NCBI GenBank assembly: GCA_003240855.1
Contig: QFNN01000052.1
Span: forward strand, 1-19,080
Length of the DNA stretch: 19,080 nt
Direction of reading: 5' to 3'
Source of the DNA: Sphingomonas sanxanigenens
GTDB lineage: Bacteria; Pseudomonadota; Alphaproteobacteria; Sphingomonadales; Sphingomonadaceae
Made by a program: the position numbers and the translations under genes. Positions 1 through 8,449 of this stretch are shown here, piece by piece. Below the pieces are notes generated by a model, which saw only the letters and a program-made list of their open reading frames with translations, made no database searches and was not told where the DNA came from. Every line of letters begins with the position of its first letter. Within the stretch, counting starts at the first letter, position 1.

Positions 1-5
1 TCTGG

Positions 6-27
6 ATTGCTTCGCTGCGCTCGCAAT
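6..27. repeat. Short repeat-like element with ATTGC/GCAAT ends
   Basis: The element starts ATTGC (6-10) and ends GCAAT (23-27), so its ends form a 5-bp inverted repeat around a CTTCGCTGCGCTC core. From memory, strings of this kind recur between genes in Sphingomonadaceae and other Alphaproteobacteria, often near gene ends. That it is dispersed cannot be shown from one copy. It lies in non-coding DNA at the window edge. Confidence 0.4.
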
Positions 28-102
28 CACGGTGAGGCAGCGTGACGATGCTTGCTGTAGGGAATGGCGGAAAAGCGCGATTCTGCTCTCTGGAAGTTGA
101 CA

Positions 103-134
103 AAGTTGAGAGGCTGGAGCGCTTCTCTCAACTT
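103..134. repeat. Perfect 10-bp inverted repeat (hairpin) in non-coding DNA
   Basis: AAGTTGAGAG at 103-112 is the exact reverse complement of CTCTCAACTT at 125-134, with a 12-base loop. A related AAGTTGA lies just upstream at 94-100. No convincing gene overlaps positions 1-271. This may be part of a dispersed intergenic repeat or a structured 3' region of a gene outside the window. Its function is unknown. Confidence 0.5.
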
Positions 135-225
135 CGGTGTTCGGGCGATGTCAAAGAGCGCGACGCTGCGGCCGGATGCAAGCATAGCATCGCAGGCCTG
201 ATGTAGGACAGCCGGGCCGTTCCCC

Positions 226-260
226 GATCGGCACCCCGGCTCAAGGCCGGGATGCCGATC
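226..260 (-). terminator. 15-bp hairpin after the methyltransferase gene
   Basis: Arms 226-240 and 246-260 pair over 15 positions around a 5-base loop. The one non-matching position is C/A on the plus strand but a U-G wobble in minus-strand RNA, so the stem is continuous in the transcript of the methyltransferase gene, which ends 11 bases upstream. No T-run follows. It could end transcription, protect the 3' end, or be a REP-like element: the core CCCGGC-loop-GCCGGG is of a type common between sphingomonad genes. Confidence 0.5.
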
Positions 261-271
261 GGAGGCGCTGC

Positions 272-1090
272 TTATTTCAGCGGTTTGCGGAACTTGAGCG
301 TCATGCGGTCGCTTTCGCCGATCGCCGTATATCTGGCGCGGTCCTTGTCGCCTTCCGTGTAGGTGGGGGGCAGGGTCCATACGCCCTTGGGATAGTCGTG
401 CGTGTCCTTCGGGTTGGCGTTCACCTCCGACGCGCCGACATATTCAAAGCCCGCCGCCTCGACGATGCGTCGCACGGTCGACACCTTGAGATAGCCGCTC
501 CTCGCTTCCAGCGCCGTATCCATGGATTCGGGCAACCGATGCTCGACCACGCCCAGCGTGCCGCCGGGCTTGAGCATGCGGAAGGCGCTGGCCAGGACGC
601 GCGCGTCCTCACCCTTGCCCGGGATGGTGAGGTTGTGAATATTGCGGAAGGTCAGCACGACATCGACGCTGCCGTCTGGCACCTGAGCGGCCGGCGCAGG
701 CAGATCGACAACCGCGACTTTGGCCCAGGACGGCGTTGCCGCCACTTTCGCCCTGAAACGATCCTGTCCGGCTCCCGCAGGCATGGCGTCGTACAGCTTG
801 CCCCGCGCTGCGAGGTAGGGCGCCAGTATCTCGGTGTACCAGCCGCCGCCCGGCAGTAACTCGACCACGCGATCGCCGGGCTTCACCCCGAAGAAGCCGA
901 GCGTTTCCATCGGGTGGCGATAGGCGTCGCGCGCACGGCTCGCTTCGCTGCGGCCGGGATCGGCGATCGCCCCCGCGAGCGCGGCATGGACGCTCATGTC
1001 ATGCCCGGCATGGCCTTGCGCGATCAGGGCGGTCGTTGCCGGGGCGCCGGCTGCGGCGAGCGCAGCGACGATCGCTATGGTGTGCTTCAT
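272..1090 (-). CDS. Exported-looking class I SAM-dependent methyltransferase
   Basis: This 272-residue protein begins with a clear signal peptide (MKHTIAIVAALAAAG, then AQGHAG around residue 25). A Rossmann methyltransferase domain follows. Motif I is seen as VVELLPGGGWYTEIL at residues 75-89, an acidic pair-like VVDLP at 127-131 and a post-motif VDVVLTFRNIHN at 142-153. The glycine motif PGGGW differs from the common DxGxGxG form and fits what I recall of a periplasmic predicted methyltransferase group (COG4798-like). The start at 1090 is preceded by GGAGGA at a suitable distance; an upstream in-frame ATG at 1171 lacks such a site and would bury the signal peptide. The gene stands alone, divergent from the PEP-CTERM gene at 1299. 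Substrate is unknown. Family call is firm, function is not. Confidence 0.85.
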   Translation of the reverse strand: MKHTIAIVAALAAAGAPATTALIAQGHAGHDMSVHAALAGAIADPGRSEASRARDAYRHPMETLGFFGVKPGDRVVELLPGGGWYTEILAPYLAARGKLYDAMPAGAGQDRFRAKVAATPSWAKVAVVDLPAPAAQVPDGSVDVVLTFRNIHNLTIPGKGEDARVLASAFRMLKPGGTLGVVEHRLPESMDTALEARSGYLKVSTVRRIVEAAGFEYVGASEVNANPKDTHDYPKGVWTLPPTYTEGDKDRARYTAIGESDRMTLKFRKPLK

Positions 1091-1298
1091 ACATCCTCCA
1101 GTCGGTTGACTGATCGGTTTGATAGCCCGCCGTTCCGAAACTGTCGCCTCCCGGCGAAGGCGAGTCGTCATTCATCCTTTCGGATATGTAATTGTAAGAT
1201 AATGTTAGTTTTAAAGAGTCGATAACCGTTCAGGTGGCTAATCGATCTCACGACGACATCGGATAAAGTGGAGTCGTTTGTAGAGGGGTAGCGTTGAA

Positions 1299-1841
1299 AT
1301 GTTAAAACTTTTCTCCGGCGTTGCTTTGGCTGCTCTTGCAGTTGTTCCGGCGAACGCGGCGACATTTATGTTCTCATTCACAGGAACAATTGTGTCCGGT
1401 AGTGGATTTATCTACACTGCAGACAATAATAACGTGTCGACCGTCACGCGCATGACTGGCGCGATTTACGACAGTGAGATCGGGGCGGGGCCGTTCACGA
1501 TCACCGCGCTGTCATCCTATGCGGGCGCAAGCAATCTTCTTTATCGCAACGCCCAGCCCTATGTCGATTTCGGCGGGATTTCCTTCACCACCGATCGCGG
1601 CGGCGATTTCAACCTCGGCCTTGGCGGCGGGGGCTTCTACGGGCTGGTGCTCAACGCATCGCGCCTCAATCCCTTCGGCTATGGCAATGGCGGCAGGGCG
1701 ACGAGCGGATCGACCGATGTCGGCATGCGCCTCAACGCCGTGCCGGAGCCTGCGACCTGGGCGATGATGATCGGCGGTTTCGCGCTGGTCGGCACGATGA
1801 TCCGTCGCCGCCGCCGCTCCGTGGGATCAGTGCTCGCCTGA
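1299..1841 (+). CDS. Small PEP-CTERM sorting-domain protein
   Basis: A 180-residue secreted protein with a signal peptide (cleavage likely after PANA, residue 20) and a C-terminal PEP-CTERM signal: PEPATW at 149-154, a hydrophobic stretch MMIGGFALVG, then RRRRR at about 169-173. In known systems an exosortase recognises this tail in the inner membrane, removes it and lets the protein reach the surface or extracellular matrix. The mature part is rich in Gly, Ser, Thr and aromatic residues, as in beta-rich extracellular proteins, with no Cys and no domain I can name. The start is supported by GAGGGG about 10 bases upstream. The gene is monocistronic, with its own terminator downstream. A second PEP-CTERM gene lies at 9271-9990. 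No exosortase gene is present in the window. Confidence 0.88.
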   Translation: MLKLFSGVALAALAVVPANAATFMFSFTGTIVSGSGFIYTADNNNVSTVTRMTGAIYDSEIGAGPFTITALSSYAGASNLLYRNAQPYVDFGGISFTTDRGGDFNLGLGGGGFYGLVLNASRLNPFGYGNGGRATSGSTDVGMRLNAVPEPATWAMMIGGFALVGTMIRRRRRSVGSVLA

Positions 1842-1871
1842 CCTGAGATCTTTCTTGTCCCGATCAACTGC

Positions 1872-1905
1872 GCCGTCGGCTTTCCCGAGCCGGCGGCGGA
1901 CTTTT
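1872..1905 (+). terminator. Rho-independent terminator after the PEP-CTERM gene
   Basis: GCCGTCGGCT at 1872-1881 pairs with AGCCGGCGGC at 1888-1897 (10 bp, one U-G pair) around a 6-base loop, followed by GGAC and TTTT at 1902-1905. It lies 31 bases after the stop codon of the plus-strand PEP-CTERM gene. The rest of the gap to the converging cpaF-like gene (to 1998) is GC-rich with no further gene seen. Confidence 0.7.
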
Positions 1906-1998
1906 ACGCCGACGGATGGCGGCCGTCGGCGGTCCCCGTGCGGGCCTGAGGGCGCCGCCAGCGCAGGCGGGGCGTCGCGGCCCCACCCCGAGGTGTGA

Positions 1999-3507
1999 TT
2001 AGAGGCAGGCTTCCAGATAGGCCTGATCGAACCCGTACTGCTTGGCCTTTTCAAGCGTGTAGGGGCGCAGGCCCATCGAACGATATTCGCCGATGATCTT
2101 GCCGTCGGCGCTTTCGTCCAGATACTCGAACTTGAAGAGTTCCTGCGTGACGATCACCGGGCCTTCCATGCCGATCACTTCGGTGATGTTGGTCACGCGG
2201 CGCGAACCATCGCGAAGGCGCTTCACCTGCACGATTAAATCGACCGAGTCGGCGATCTGGCGCGAAATGGCTTCCTTCGGCACCTTGATGTCGGACATCA
2301 TGACCATGTTTTCCATACGCGCCAGCGCTTCGCGCGGGCTGTTGGAGTGGAGCGTGGCCATCGAGCCGTCGTGGCCCGTATTCATCGCGGCGAGCAGGTC
2401 GAAACATTCCGATCCGCGGATTTCGCCCAGGATGATGCGATCCGGGCGCATACGCAGCGCGTTGATGACGAGATCGCGGATGGTGATCGCGCCCTGGCCC
2501 TCAAGGTTGGCCGGGCGGGTTTCGAGCGGCAGCCAGTGCGGCTGCTGTAGCCGGAGTTCGGCCGCGTCCTCGATCGTCAGCACGCGCTCGCCGGGGTCGA
2601 TCATCTTCGACAGCGCGTTGAGCATGGTCGTCTTGCCCGAACCGGTGCCGCCCGAGATGACGATGTTGAAGCGGCAGGCGCCGGCGACTTTCAGCGCGGT
2701 GGCCATCTTGGTCGACATTGATCCGCCGCCCGCCATCATGTCGAGCGTGATCGGCTTGGCCGAGAACTTGCGGATCGAGATCGCGGTGCCGCGCAGCGAC
2801 AGCGGCGGAATGATGACGTTGACGCGGCTGCCGTCCTTCAGGCGGGCGTCGGCGAGCGGCGTGGTCTGGTCGACGCGGCGACCGACCTGATTGACGATGC
2901 GCTGGGCGACCTGGAGCAGATGCTCTTCGTCGCGGAACTGGATGTTCGCCAGCTCCAGCTTGCCCTTGCGTTCGATGTAGGTCTGCTCGGGTCCGTTGAC
3001 CATGATGTCGCTGATCGCCGGATCGGAGAGCAGCTCTTCGAGCGGCCCCAGGCCCAGAAGCTCGTCGACCAGAACCTTTTCGAGCGCGAACTGCTCGCGG
3101 CGGTTGAGCGTCAGCTTCAACTCGGCGAGGACTTCGCCGATGATCGGATGAAACTCCTCGGCCAGCTCTTCCTTGCTGAGCGAGGCGGCGGCTTCGGGAT
3201 CGACGCGTTCGAGCAGGCGGGGAAGCACCTGTTCCTTGATGCGGTGGACCGAGGCCTCGAAACCCTCCGCCTTGGCCGGGATCGCTTCCGCCGACGCATC
3301 CTGGCGGCTGGCGAGGCGGGCCATCGCATCCATCTGGGGCGCGGGCACATCCTGAGAGGCATCGAGCGATTGAATCGGCGGGAATTGCGAACCACCCTCG
3401 GGCTCGGAAGGGGCCGGGGCCGCGCCGCCGCGCATCGGGCGCGCAACGCCGAAGGAAGGCCGGGCGCCGGCCGTGCCGATTCCGCCGCGTTTGCCGAATG
3501 CGCTCAT
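1999..3507 (-). CDS. cpaF: CpaF/TadA-type secretion ATPase for Flp (tad) pili
   Basis: A 502-residue cytoplasmic hexameric ATPase of the type II/IV secretion GspE/VirB11 superfamily, CpaF/TadA branch, which powers assembly of Flp/Tad pili. Residues 1-75 are a Pro/Ala/Gly-rich, probably disordered leader; an N-terminal helical domain covers about 85-165. The ATPase core shows Walker A GGTGSGKTT (286-294), an Asp box TIEDAAEL (311-318), Walker B RIILGEIRG (357-365) and a His box GHDGSMATLHSNS (378-390). All key residues are present, so it looks active. ATG at 3507 follows a good GAGGGG site. Tad genes normally sit in one cluster (cpaB-C-D-E-F-tadB-C); none of the others is adjacent here: both neighbours are on the opposite strand and unrelated. 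It may be the sole copy, separated from its cluster, or a second paralogue. A related secretion system is possible but less likely. Confidence 0.93.
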   Translation of the reverse strand: MSAFGKRGGIGTAGARPSFGVARPMRGGAAPAPSEPEGGSQFPPIQSLDASQDVPAPQMDAMARLASRQDASAEAIPAKAEGFEASVHRIKEQVLPRLLERVDPEAAASLSKEELAEEFHPIIGEVLAELKLTLNRREQFALEKVLVDELLGLGPLEELLSDPAISDIMVNGPEQTYIERKGKLELANIQFRDEEHLLQVAQRIVNQVGRRVDQTTPLADARLKDGSRVNVIIPPLSLRGTAISIRKFSAKPITLDMMAGGGSMSTKMATALKVAGACRFNIVISGGTGSGKTTMLNALSKMIDPGERVLTIEDAAELRLQQPHWLPLETRPANLEGQGAITIRDLVINALRMRPDRIILGEIRGSECFDLLAAMNTGHDGSMATLHSNSPREALARMENMVMMSDIKVPKEAISRQIADSVDLIVQVKRLRDGSRRVTNITEVIGMEGPVIVTQELFKFEYLDESADGKIIGEYRSMGLRPYTLEKAKQYGFDQAYLEACL

Positions 3508-3645
3508 TCCCTACCCCTCAAAATCTTACGCATGGGCCGGAACCCATTCGGGTGAGTGAATAGGTCGGAAACTTTGATAAATGGCTAATCGGCGGGGGCG
3601 GGGCGCGAAGGGCGGTGCGAAACGCGACCACAATAGGGGGCTGAA

Positions 3646-4104
3646 ATGCGTAATATCCTGATGATCGCCGCGGCGGCGCTGCTGATCGGGGCGGCCGACG
3701 AAAGGCCCGTATTACCCGGCTGGATGGCGGGCTGCTGGGAGCAGGTCGAGGGCGAGAGCTGGACCGAGGAATGCTGGAGCGCGCCGCGCGCGGGCATCAT
3801 GTTGGGCGGCGCGCGGAGCGGGGAAGGCGACAGGCTCGCCTTCTGGGAAGCGATGCAGATTGCGCTCGATGCGACTGCGTCCGACGGTGCGGTCGCGCCG
3901 ATGGCGTTCTTCGCCGCGCCTCGCGGAGCCAGGCGGACGATGTTCATATGGGCCCCGGAGGCGGGCGACGGCGTCACCTTCATCAACATGGCTAACGACT
4001 ATCCCCAGCGCATCCGCTATCGCCCCGAAGGCGACATGCTGGTTGCCGAGATAGCGATGGCCGACGGCGGCAAGGCGCAGCGCTGGCGTTATCGGCGCAA
4101 ATGA
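3646..4104 (+). CDS. Small secreted protein, DUF6265-like
   Basis: A 152-residue protein with a short N-terminal signal sequence (MRNILMIAAAALLIGAA). The mature part opens with LPGWMAGCWEQ (23-33) and continues with WTEECWSAPRAGIMLGGAR, the pattern I associate with DUF6265: a conserved G-C-W, then a second W, then a MLG-x-x-R strand, probably a lipocalin-like small beta barrel. The only two Cys (C30 and C43) could form a periplasmic disulfide. Later segments FFAAPRG and TMFIWAPEAGDGVTFIN also look like successive strands. ATG at 3646 has AGGGGG about 5 bases upstream. It converges on the ATP synthase operon and shares the hairpin at 4108-4129 overlapping its 3' end. Function of the family is unknown to me. 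Confidence 0.75.
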   Translation: MRNILMIAAAALLIGAADERPVLPGWMAGCWEQVEGESWTEECWSAPRAGIMLGGARSGEGDRLAFWEAMQIALDATASDGAVAPMAFFAAPRGARRTMFIWAPEAGDGVTFINMANDYPQRIRYRPEGDMLVAEIAMADGGKAQRWRYRRK

Positions 4105-4107
4105 AAA

Positions 4108-4129
4108 GGGCGGCGCCTGCGCACCGCCC
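4108..4129 (-). terminator. Terminator of the ATP synthase operon
   Basis: GGGCGG at 4108-4113 pairs with CCGCCC at 4124-4129; two further G-C pairs form inside past a mismatch. Read on the minus strand the stem is followed by TTTT (4104-4107), as expected for factor-independent termination of the atp transcript, whose last stop is at 4158. The convergent plus-strand gene at 3646-4104 ends at the foot of the same hairpin, so it may serve both, though its T-run is poorer on that side (CTTCGTT). Confidence 0.65.
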
Positions 4130-4157
4130 CTTCGTTCATTCGCCACAGGCCGGAAGA

Positions 4158-4412
4158 TCAGGCCTCGGCGCGCTCCGCGAGCACGGTCAGGCCGTTCGCG
4201 CCGACTTCGGCGAAGCCGCCTTCGACGCGGATCGTGCGCGGCTGCGCGCCGGCGCTATCATAGACTTTCAGCTCGCCGTCGCGGACGGTCGACATGAAGG
4301 GCGCATGGCCCTGAAGCACGCCGAAATCGCCCTCGGCGCCGGGCACCGTGACCATATAGACCTCCTGCGAGAGGACGAGCTTTTCAGGCGTGACGAGTTC
4401 GAAGTGCAGCAT
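4158..4412 (-). CDS. atpC: ATP synthase F1 subunit epsilon, short form
   Basis: The epsilon subunit forms part of the central rotor stalk with gamma and contacts the c-ring. This copy is only 84 residues: it has the N-terminal beta-sandwich (LHFELVTPEKLVLSQE, then GDFGVLQGHAPFM at about 31-43, GGFAEVGANGLTVLAE near the end) and stops at once after it. The C-terminal helical hairpin that makes up the rest of the usual 130-140 residue protein, and acts as an ATPase brake in other bacteria, is absent. This short type is expected in sphingomonads and is not a frameshift, as there is no remnant downstream. The start at 4412 was chosen because MLHFELVTPEKL is the family's usual N-terminus; an upstream ATG at 4451 would lie across the hairpin. 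Last gene of the operon, 45 bases after atpD. Confidence 0.96.
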   Translation of the reverse strand: MLHFELVTPEKLVLSQEVYMVTVPGAEGDFGVLQGHAPFMSTVRDGELKVYDSAGAQPRTIRVEGGFAEVGANGLTVLAERAEA

Positions 4413-4425
4413 CTCAACTCTCTCT

Positions 4426-4447
4426 CCCCTCCCGCGAACGGGAGGGG
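4426..4447 (-). promoter_or_regulatory. Perfect 9-bp hairpin between atpD and atpC
   Basis: CCCCTCCCG at 4426-4434 is the exact reverse complement of CGGGAGGGG at 4439-4447 with a 4-base loop that reads UUCG in the minus-strand mRNA. It lies wholly between the atpD stop (4458) and the atpC start (4412). The only strong purine tract upstream of atpC (GGGAGGGG-AGAGAGAG) begins inside the 3' arm, so folding may limit ribosome access to atpC. Hairpins with this CCCTCCCG/CGGGAGGG core are, from memory, common between alphaproteobacterial genes, so it may also be an inserted repeat. Confidence 0.6.
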
Positions 4448-4457
4448 TCAATTGGCC

Positions 4458-5996
4458 TTAGGCTTCGGCGGCCAGCTTCTGCGCCTTGGCGATCGCTTCC
4501 TCGATGCCGCCGACCATGTAGAAGGCCGCCTCGGGGAGGTGATCATAGTCGCCATTCACCACCGCCTTGAACGACTTGATGGTGTCCTCGATCTGCACGA
4601 AGGCGCCGGGGATGCCGGTGAACACTTCGGCGACGTGGAAGGGCTGCGACAGGAAGCGCTGGATCTTGCGCGCGCGGCTGACGGTCAGCTTATCTTCTTC
4701 CGAAAGCTCGTCCATGCCGAGAATGGCGATGATGTCCTGCAGCGACTTGTACTTCTGCAGGGTCGCCTGCACGGCGCGCGCCGTCTCGTAATGCTCCTGG
4801 CCGACGATGCGCGGTTCGAGCACGCGGCTGGTCGAATCGAGCGGATCGACCGCCGGATAGATGCCGAGTTCCGAGATGGCGCGATTGAGCACGGTCGTCG
4901 CATCGAGGTGCGCGAACGAGGTCGCCGGCGCCGGATCGGTCAAGTCGTCCGCAGGGACGTACACGGCCTGAACCGAGGTGATCGAGCCCTTGTTGGTCGA
5001 GGTGATGCGTTCCTGCAGCGCGCCCATGTCGGTCGACAGGGTAGGCTGATAGCCCACGGCCGAAGGAATGCGGCCGAGCAGCGCCGACACCTCGGCCCCC
5101 GCCTGGGTGAAGCGGAAGATGTTATCGACGAAGAACAGCACGTCCTGGCCTTCGACGTCGCGGAAATATTCGGCGATCGTGAGGCCCGACAGCGCGACGC
5201 GGGCGCGGGCGCCCGGCGGCTCGTTCATCTGGCCATAGACCAGCGCCACCTTGGAGCCATCGGTGATGGCGTTGCCATCGGCGTCCTTGGCGATGACGCC
5301 TGCGTCGAGGAACTCATGGTAGAGATCGTTGCCCTCGCGGGTGCGCTCGCCGACGCCGGCGAACACCGAAGTGCCGCCATGGCCCTTCGCGATGTTGTTG
5401 ATGAGTTCCTGGATGAGCACGGTCTTGCCGACGCCCGCGCCGCCGAACAGGCCGATCTTGCCGCCCTTCGCATAAGGCGCGAGCAGATCGATGACCTTGA
5501 TGCCGGTGACGAGGATCGCGGCCTCGGTCGACTGGTCGATGAACTCGGGGGCCTTGGCGTGGATCGGCGCCTTGAGGTCGGTCGCGACCGGGCCGCGCTC
5601 GTCGATCGGCTCGCCGACGACGTTGAGGATGCGGCCGAGGGTCGCGGGGCCGACGGGGACGCGGATCTGGTCGCCGGTGTCGGTGACGCTTTGGCCGCGG
5701 GTCAGGCCCTCGGTCGAGTCCATCGCGATCGTGCGAACAGTGTTCTCGCCGAGATGCTGGGCGACCTCGAGGACGAGGCGCGCGCCGTTATTGTCGGTTT
5801 CCAGCGCCGAAAGGATCGCGGGAAGCTGATTCTCGAAGGTCACGTCGACGACGGCGCCGATGACCTGCGAGATGCGGCCGACATTGTTGGTCGTCGCGGG
5901 CTTGACGGTCGCGGTCGAACCGGCCTCCTTGGGCGCGGCGGCCTTGGTCGCGCGGGGCTTGCGCGCGGGCTTCTCGGTGGTCGGGGCGGTTGCCAT
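4458..5996 (-). CDS. atpD: ATP synthase F1 subunit beta (catalytic)
   Basis: The catalytic subunit of the membrane-bound F1Fo ATP synthase, 512 residues. Walker A GGAGVGKT is at 185-192 and the catalytic Glu in GVGERTREGND is at residue 217; both sit 36 positions later than in the E. coli protein. The difference is an N-terminal extension of about 36 residues rich in Ala, Lys, Pro and Thr (MATAPTTEKPARKPRATKAA...), after which the normal start of the fold appears (NVGRISQVIGAVVDVTF). ATG at 5996 follows AAGGAAA, so translation probably does include the extension. Fourth gene of the atpH-A-G-D-C operon, 24 bases after atpG. Everything needed for catalysis is visible. Confidence 0.98.
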   Translation of the reverse strand: MATAPTTEKPARKPRATKAAAPKEAGSTATVKPATTNNVGRISQVIGAVVDVTFENQLPAILSALETDNNGARLVLEVAQHLGENTVRTIAMDSTEGLTRGQSVTDTGDQIRVPVGPATLGRILNVVGEPIDERGPVATDLKAPIHAKAPEFIDQSTEAAILVTGIKVIDLLAPYAKGGKIGLFGGAGVGKTVLIQELINNIAKGHGGTSVFAGVGERTREGNDLYHEFLDAGVIAKDADGNAITDGSKVALVYGQMNEPPGARARVALSGLTIAEYFRDVEGQDVLFFVDNIFRFTQAGAEVSALLGRIPSAVGYQPTLSTDMGALQERITSTNKGSITSVQAVYVPADDLTDPAPATSFAHLDATTVLNRAISELGIYPAVDPLDSTSRVLEPRIVGQEHYETARAVQATLQKYKSLQDIIAILGMDELSEEDKLTVSRARKIQRFLSQPFHVAEVFTGIPGAFVQIEDTIKSFKAVVNGDYDHLPEAAFYMVGGIEEAIAKAQKLAAEA

Positions 5997-6020
5997 TCTG
6001 CTTTCCTTGCCTTCGTGTCC

Positions 6021-6896
6021 TTAGAGCGCTTCGGCGCCCGAGATGATCTCGACGAGTTCGGTGGTGATCGCGGCCTGACGGCTGCGATTATATTCGATGG
6101 TCAGGCGATTGATGAGGTCGCCCGCGTTACGCGTCGCATTGTCCATGGCGGTCATCGAAGCGCCCTGTTCGCTGGCCTGGTTCTCCAGCAGCGCCTTGAA
6201 GATCTGGATCGCGATGTTGCGCGGCAGAAGGTCGGCGAGGATCGCTTCCTCGTCCGGCTCATACTCGACCGCAGCATCCGTCCCCGCGTCCGCGCCGGCG
6301 GGGATCGCCACCGGGATGATCTGCTGTTCGGTCGGGATCTGCGCCAGCGCCGAACGGAAGGTGGAGAAGAAGAGATGCGCGACGTCGAACTCGCCCGCGA
6401 AATAGCGGTCGGAGACGTCCTTCGCGATCGCCTGCGCCTCGCCGAAGCCTGGCTGCCGGACGTCGCTGGTGTCGAACTGCGCAACGATCTTGCCAGGGAA
6501 GGTGCGGTTGATCACCGCGCGGCCCTTGCGGCCGACGAGGTAGAACTTGACCGTCTTGCCCTCGGCGAGCAGCTCGCGCGCCTTGGCGACCGCCGCCTTC
6601 ACGATGTTGGCGTTGAACGCGCCCGACAGGCCCTTGTCGCCATTGGCGACGAGCAGCAGGTGCGTGTCCGCCTTGCCGGCGCCGGCGAGCAGGCGCGGCG
6701 CGCTGTCGCTCTTGCCAACCTTGGCGGCGAGGCTCGCGACCACGCCCTCAAGGCGCTGCGCATAGGGGCGTGCGGCCTCGGCGGCCGCCTGCGCCTTGCG
6801 CAGCTTGGCCGCTGCGACCATCTGCTTCGCCTTGGTGATCTTCTGGGTCGATTTGACCGAGGCGATCCGAAGCTTGAGTTCCTTGAGGCTGGCCAT
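6021..6896 (-). CDS. atpG: ATP synthase F1 subunit gamma
   Basis: The gamma subunit is the rotating central shaft whose two long terminal helices form a coiled coil inside the alpha3-beta3 ring. At 291 residues it has the usual length. The N-terminal helix is the signature MASLKELKLRIASVKSTQKI followed by TKAKQMVAAAKLRKAQ, and the C-terminal helix shows the highly conserved MTAMDNATRNAGDLINRLT segment ending in LVEIISGAEAL. It starts 14 bases after the atpA stop, with AAGGGA a little upstream of the ATG. Third gene of the operon. Nothing unusual. Confidence 0.98.
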   Translation of the reverse strand: MASLKELKLRIASVKSTQKITKAKQMVAAAKLRKAQAAAEAARPYAQRLEGVVASLAAKVGKSDSAPRLLAGAGKADTHLLLVANGDKGLSGAFNANIVKAAVAKARELLAEGKTVKFYLVGRKGRAVINRTFPGKIVAQFDTSDVRQPGFGEAQAIAKDVSDRYFAGEFDVAHLFFSTFRSALAQIPTEQQIIPVAIPAGADAGTDAAVEYEPDEEAILADLLPRNIAIQIFKALLENQASEQGASMTAMDNATRNAGDLINRLTIEYNRSRQAAITTELVEIISGAEAL

Positions 6897-6910
6897 CCGC
6901 CGGGGTTCCC

Positions 6911-8440
<1,530 letters not shown>

Positions 8441-8449
8441 TTTGAGCCT

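Noticed and set aside
27..380. A possible 117-codon minus-strand gene at the window start
   Set aside because: It runs through the methyltransferase 3' end and the hairpin region and has no family resemblance.
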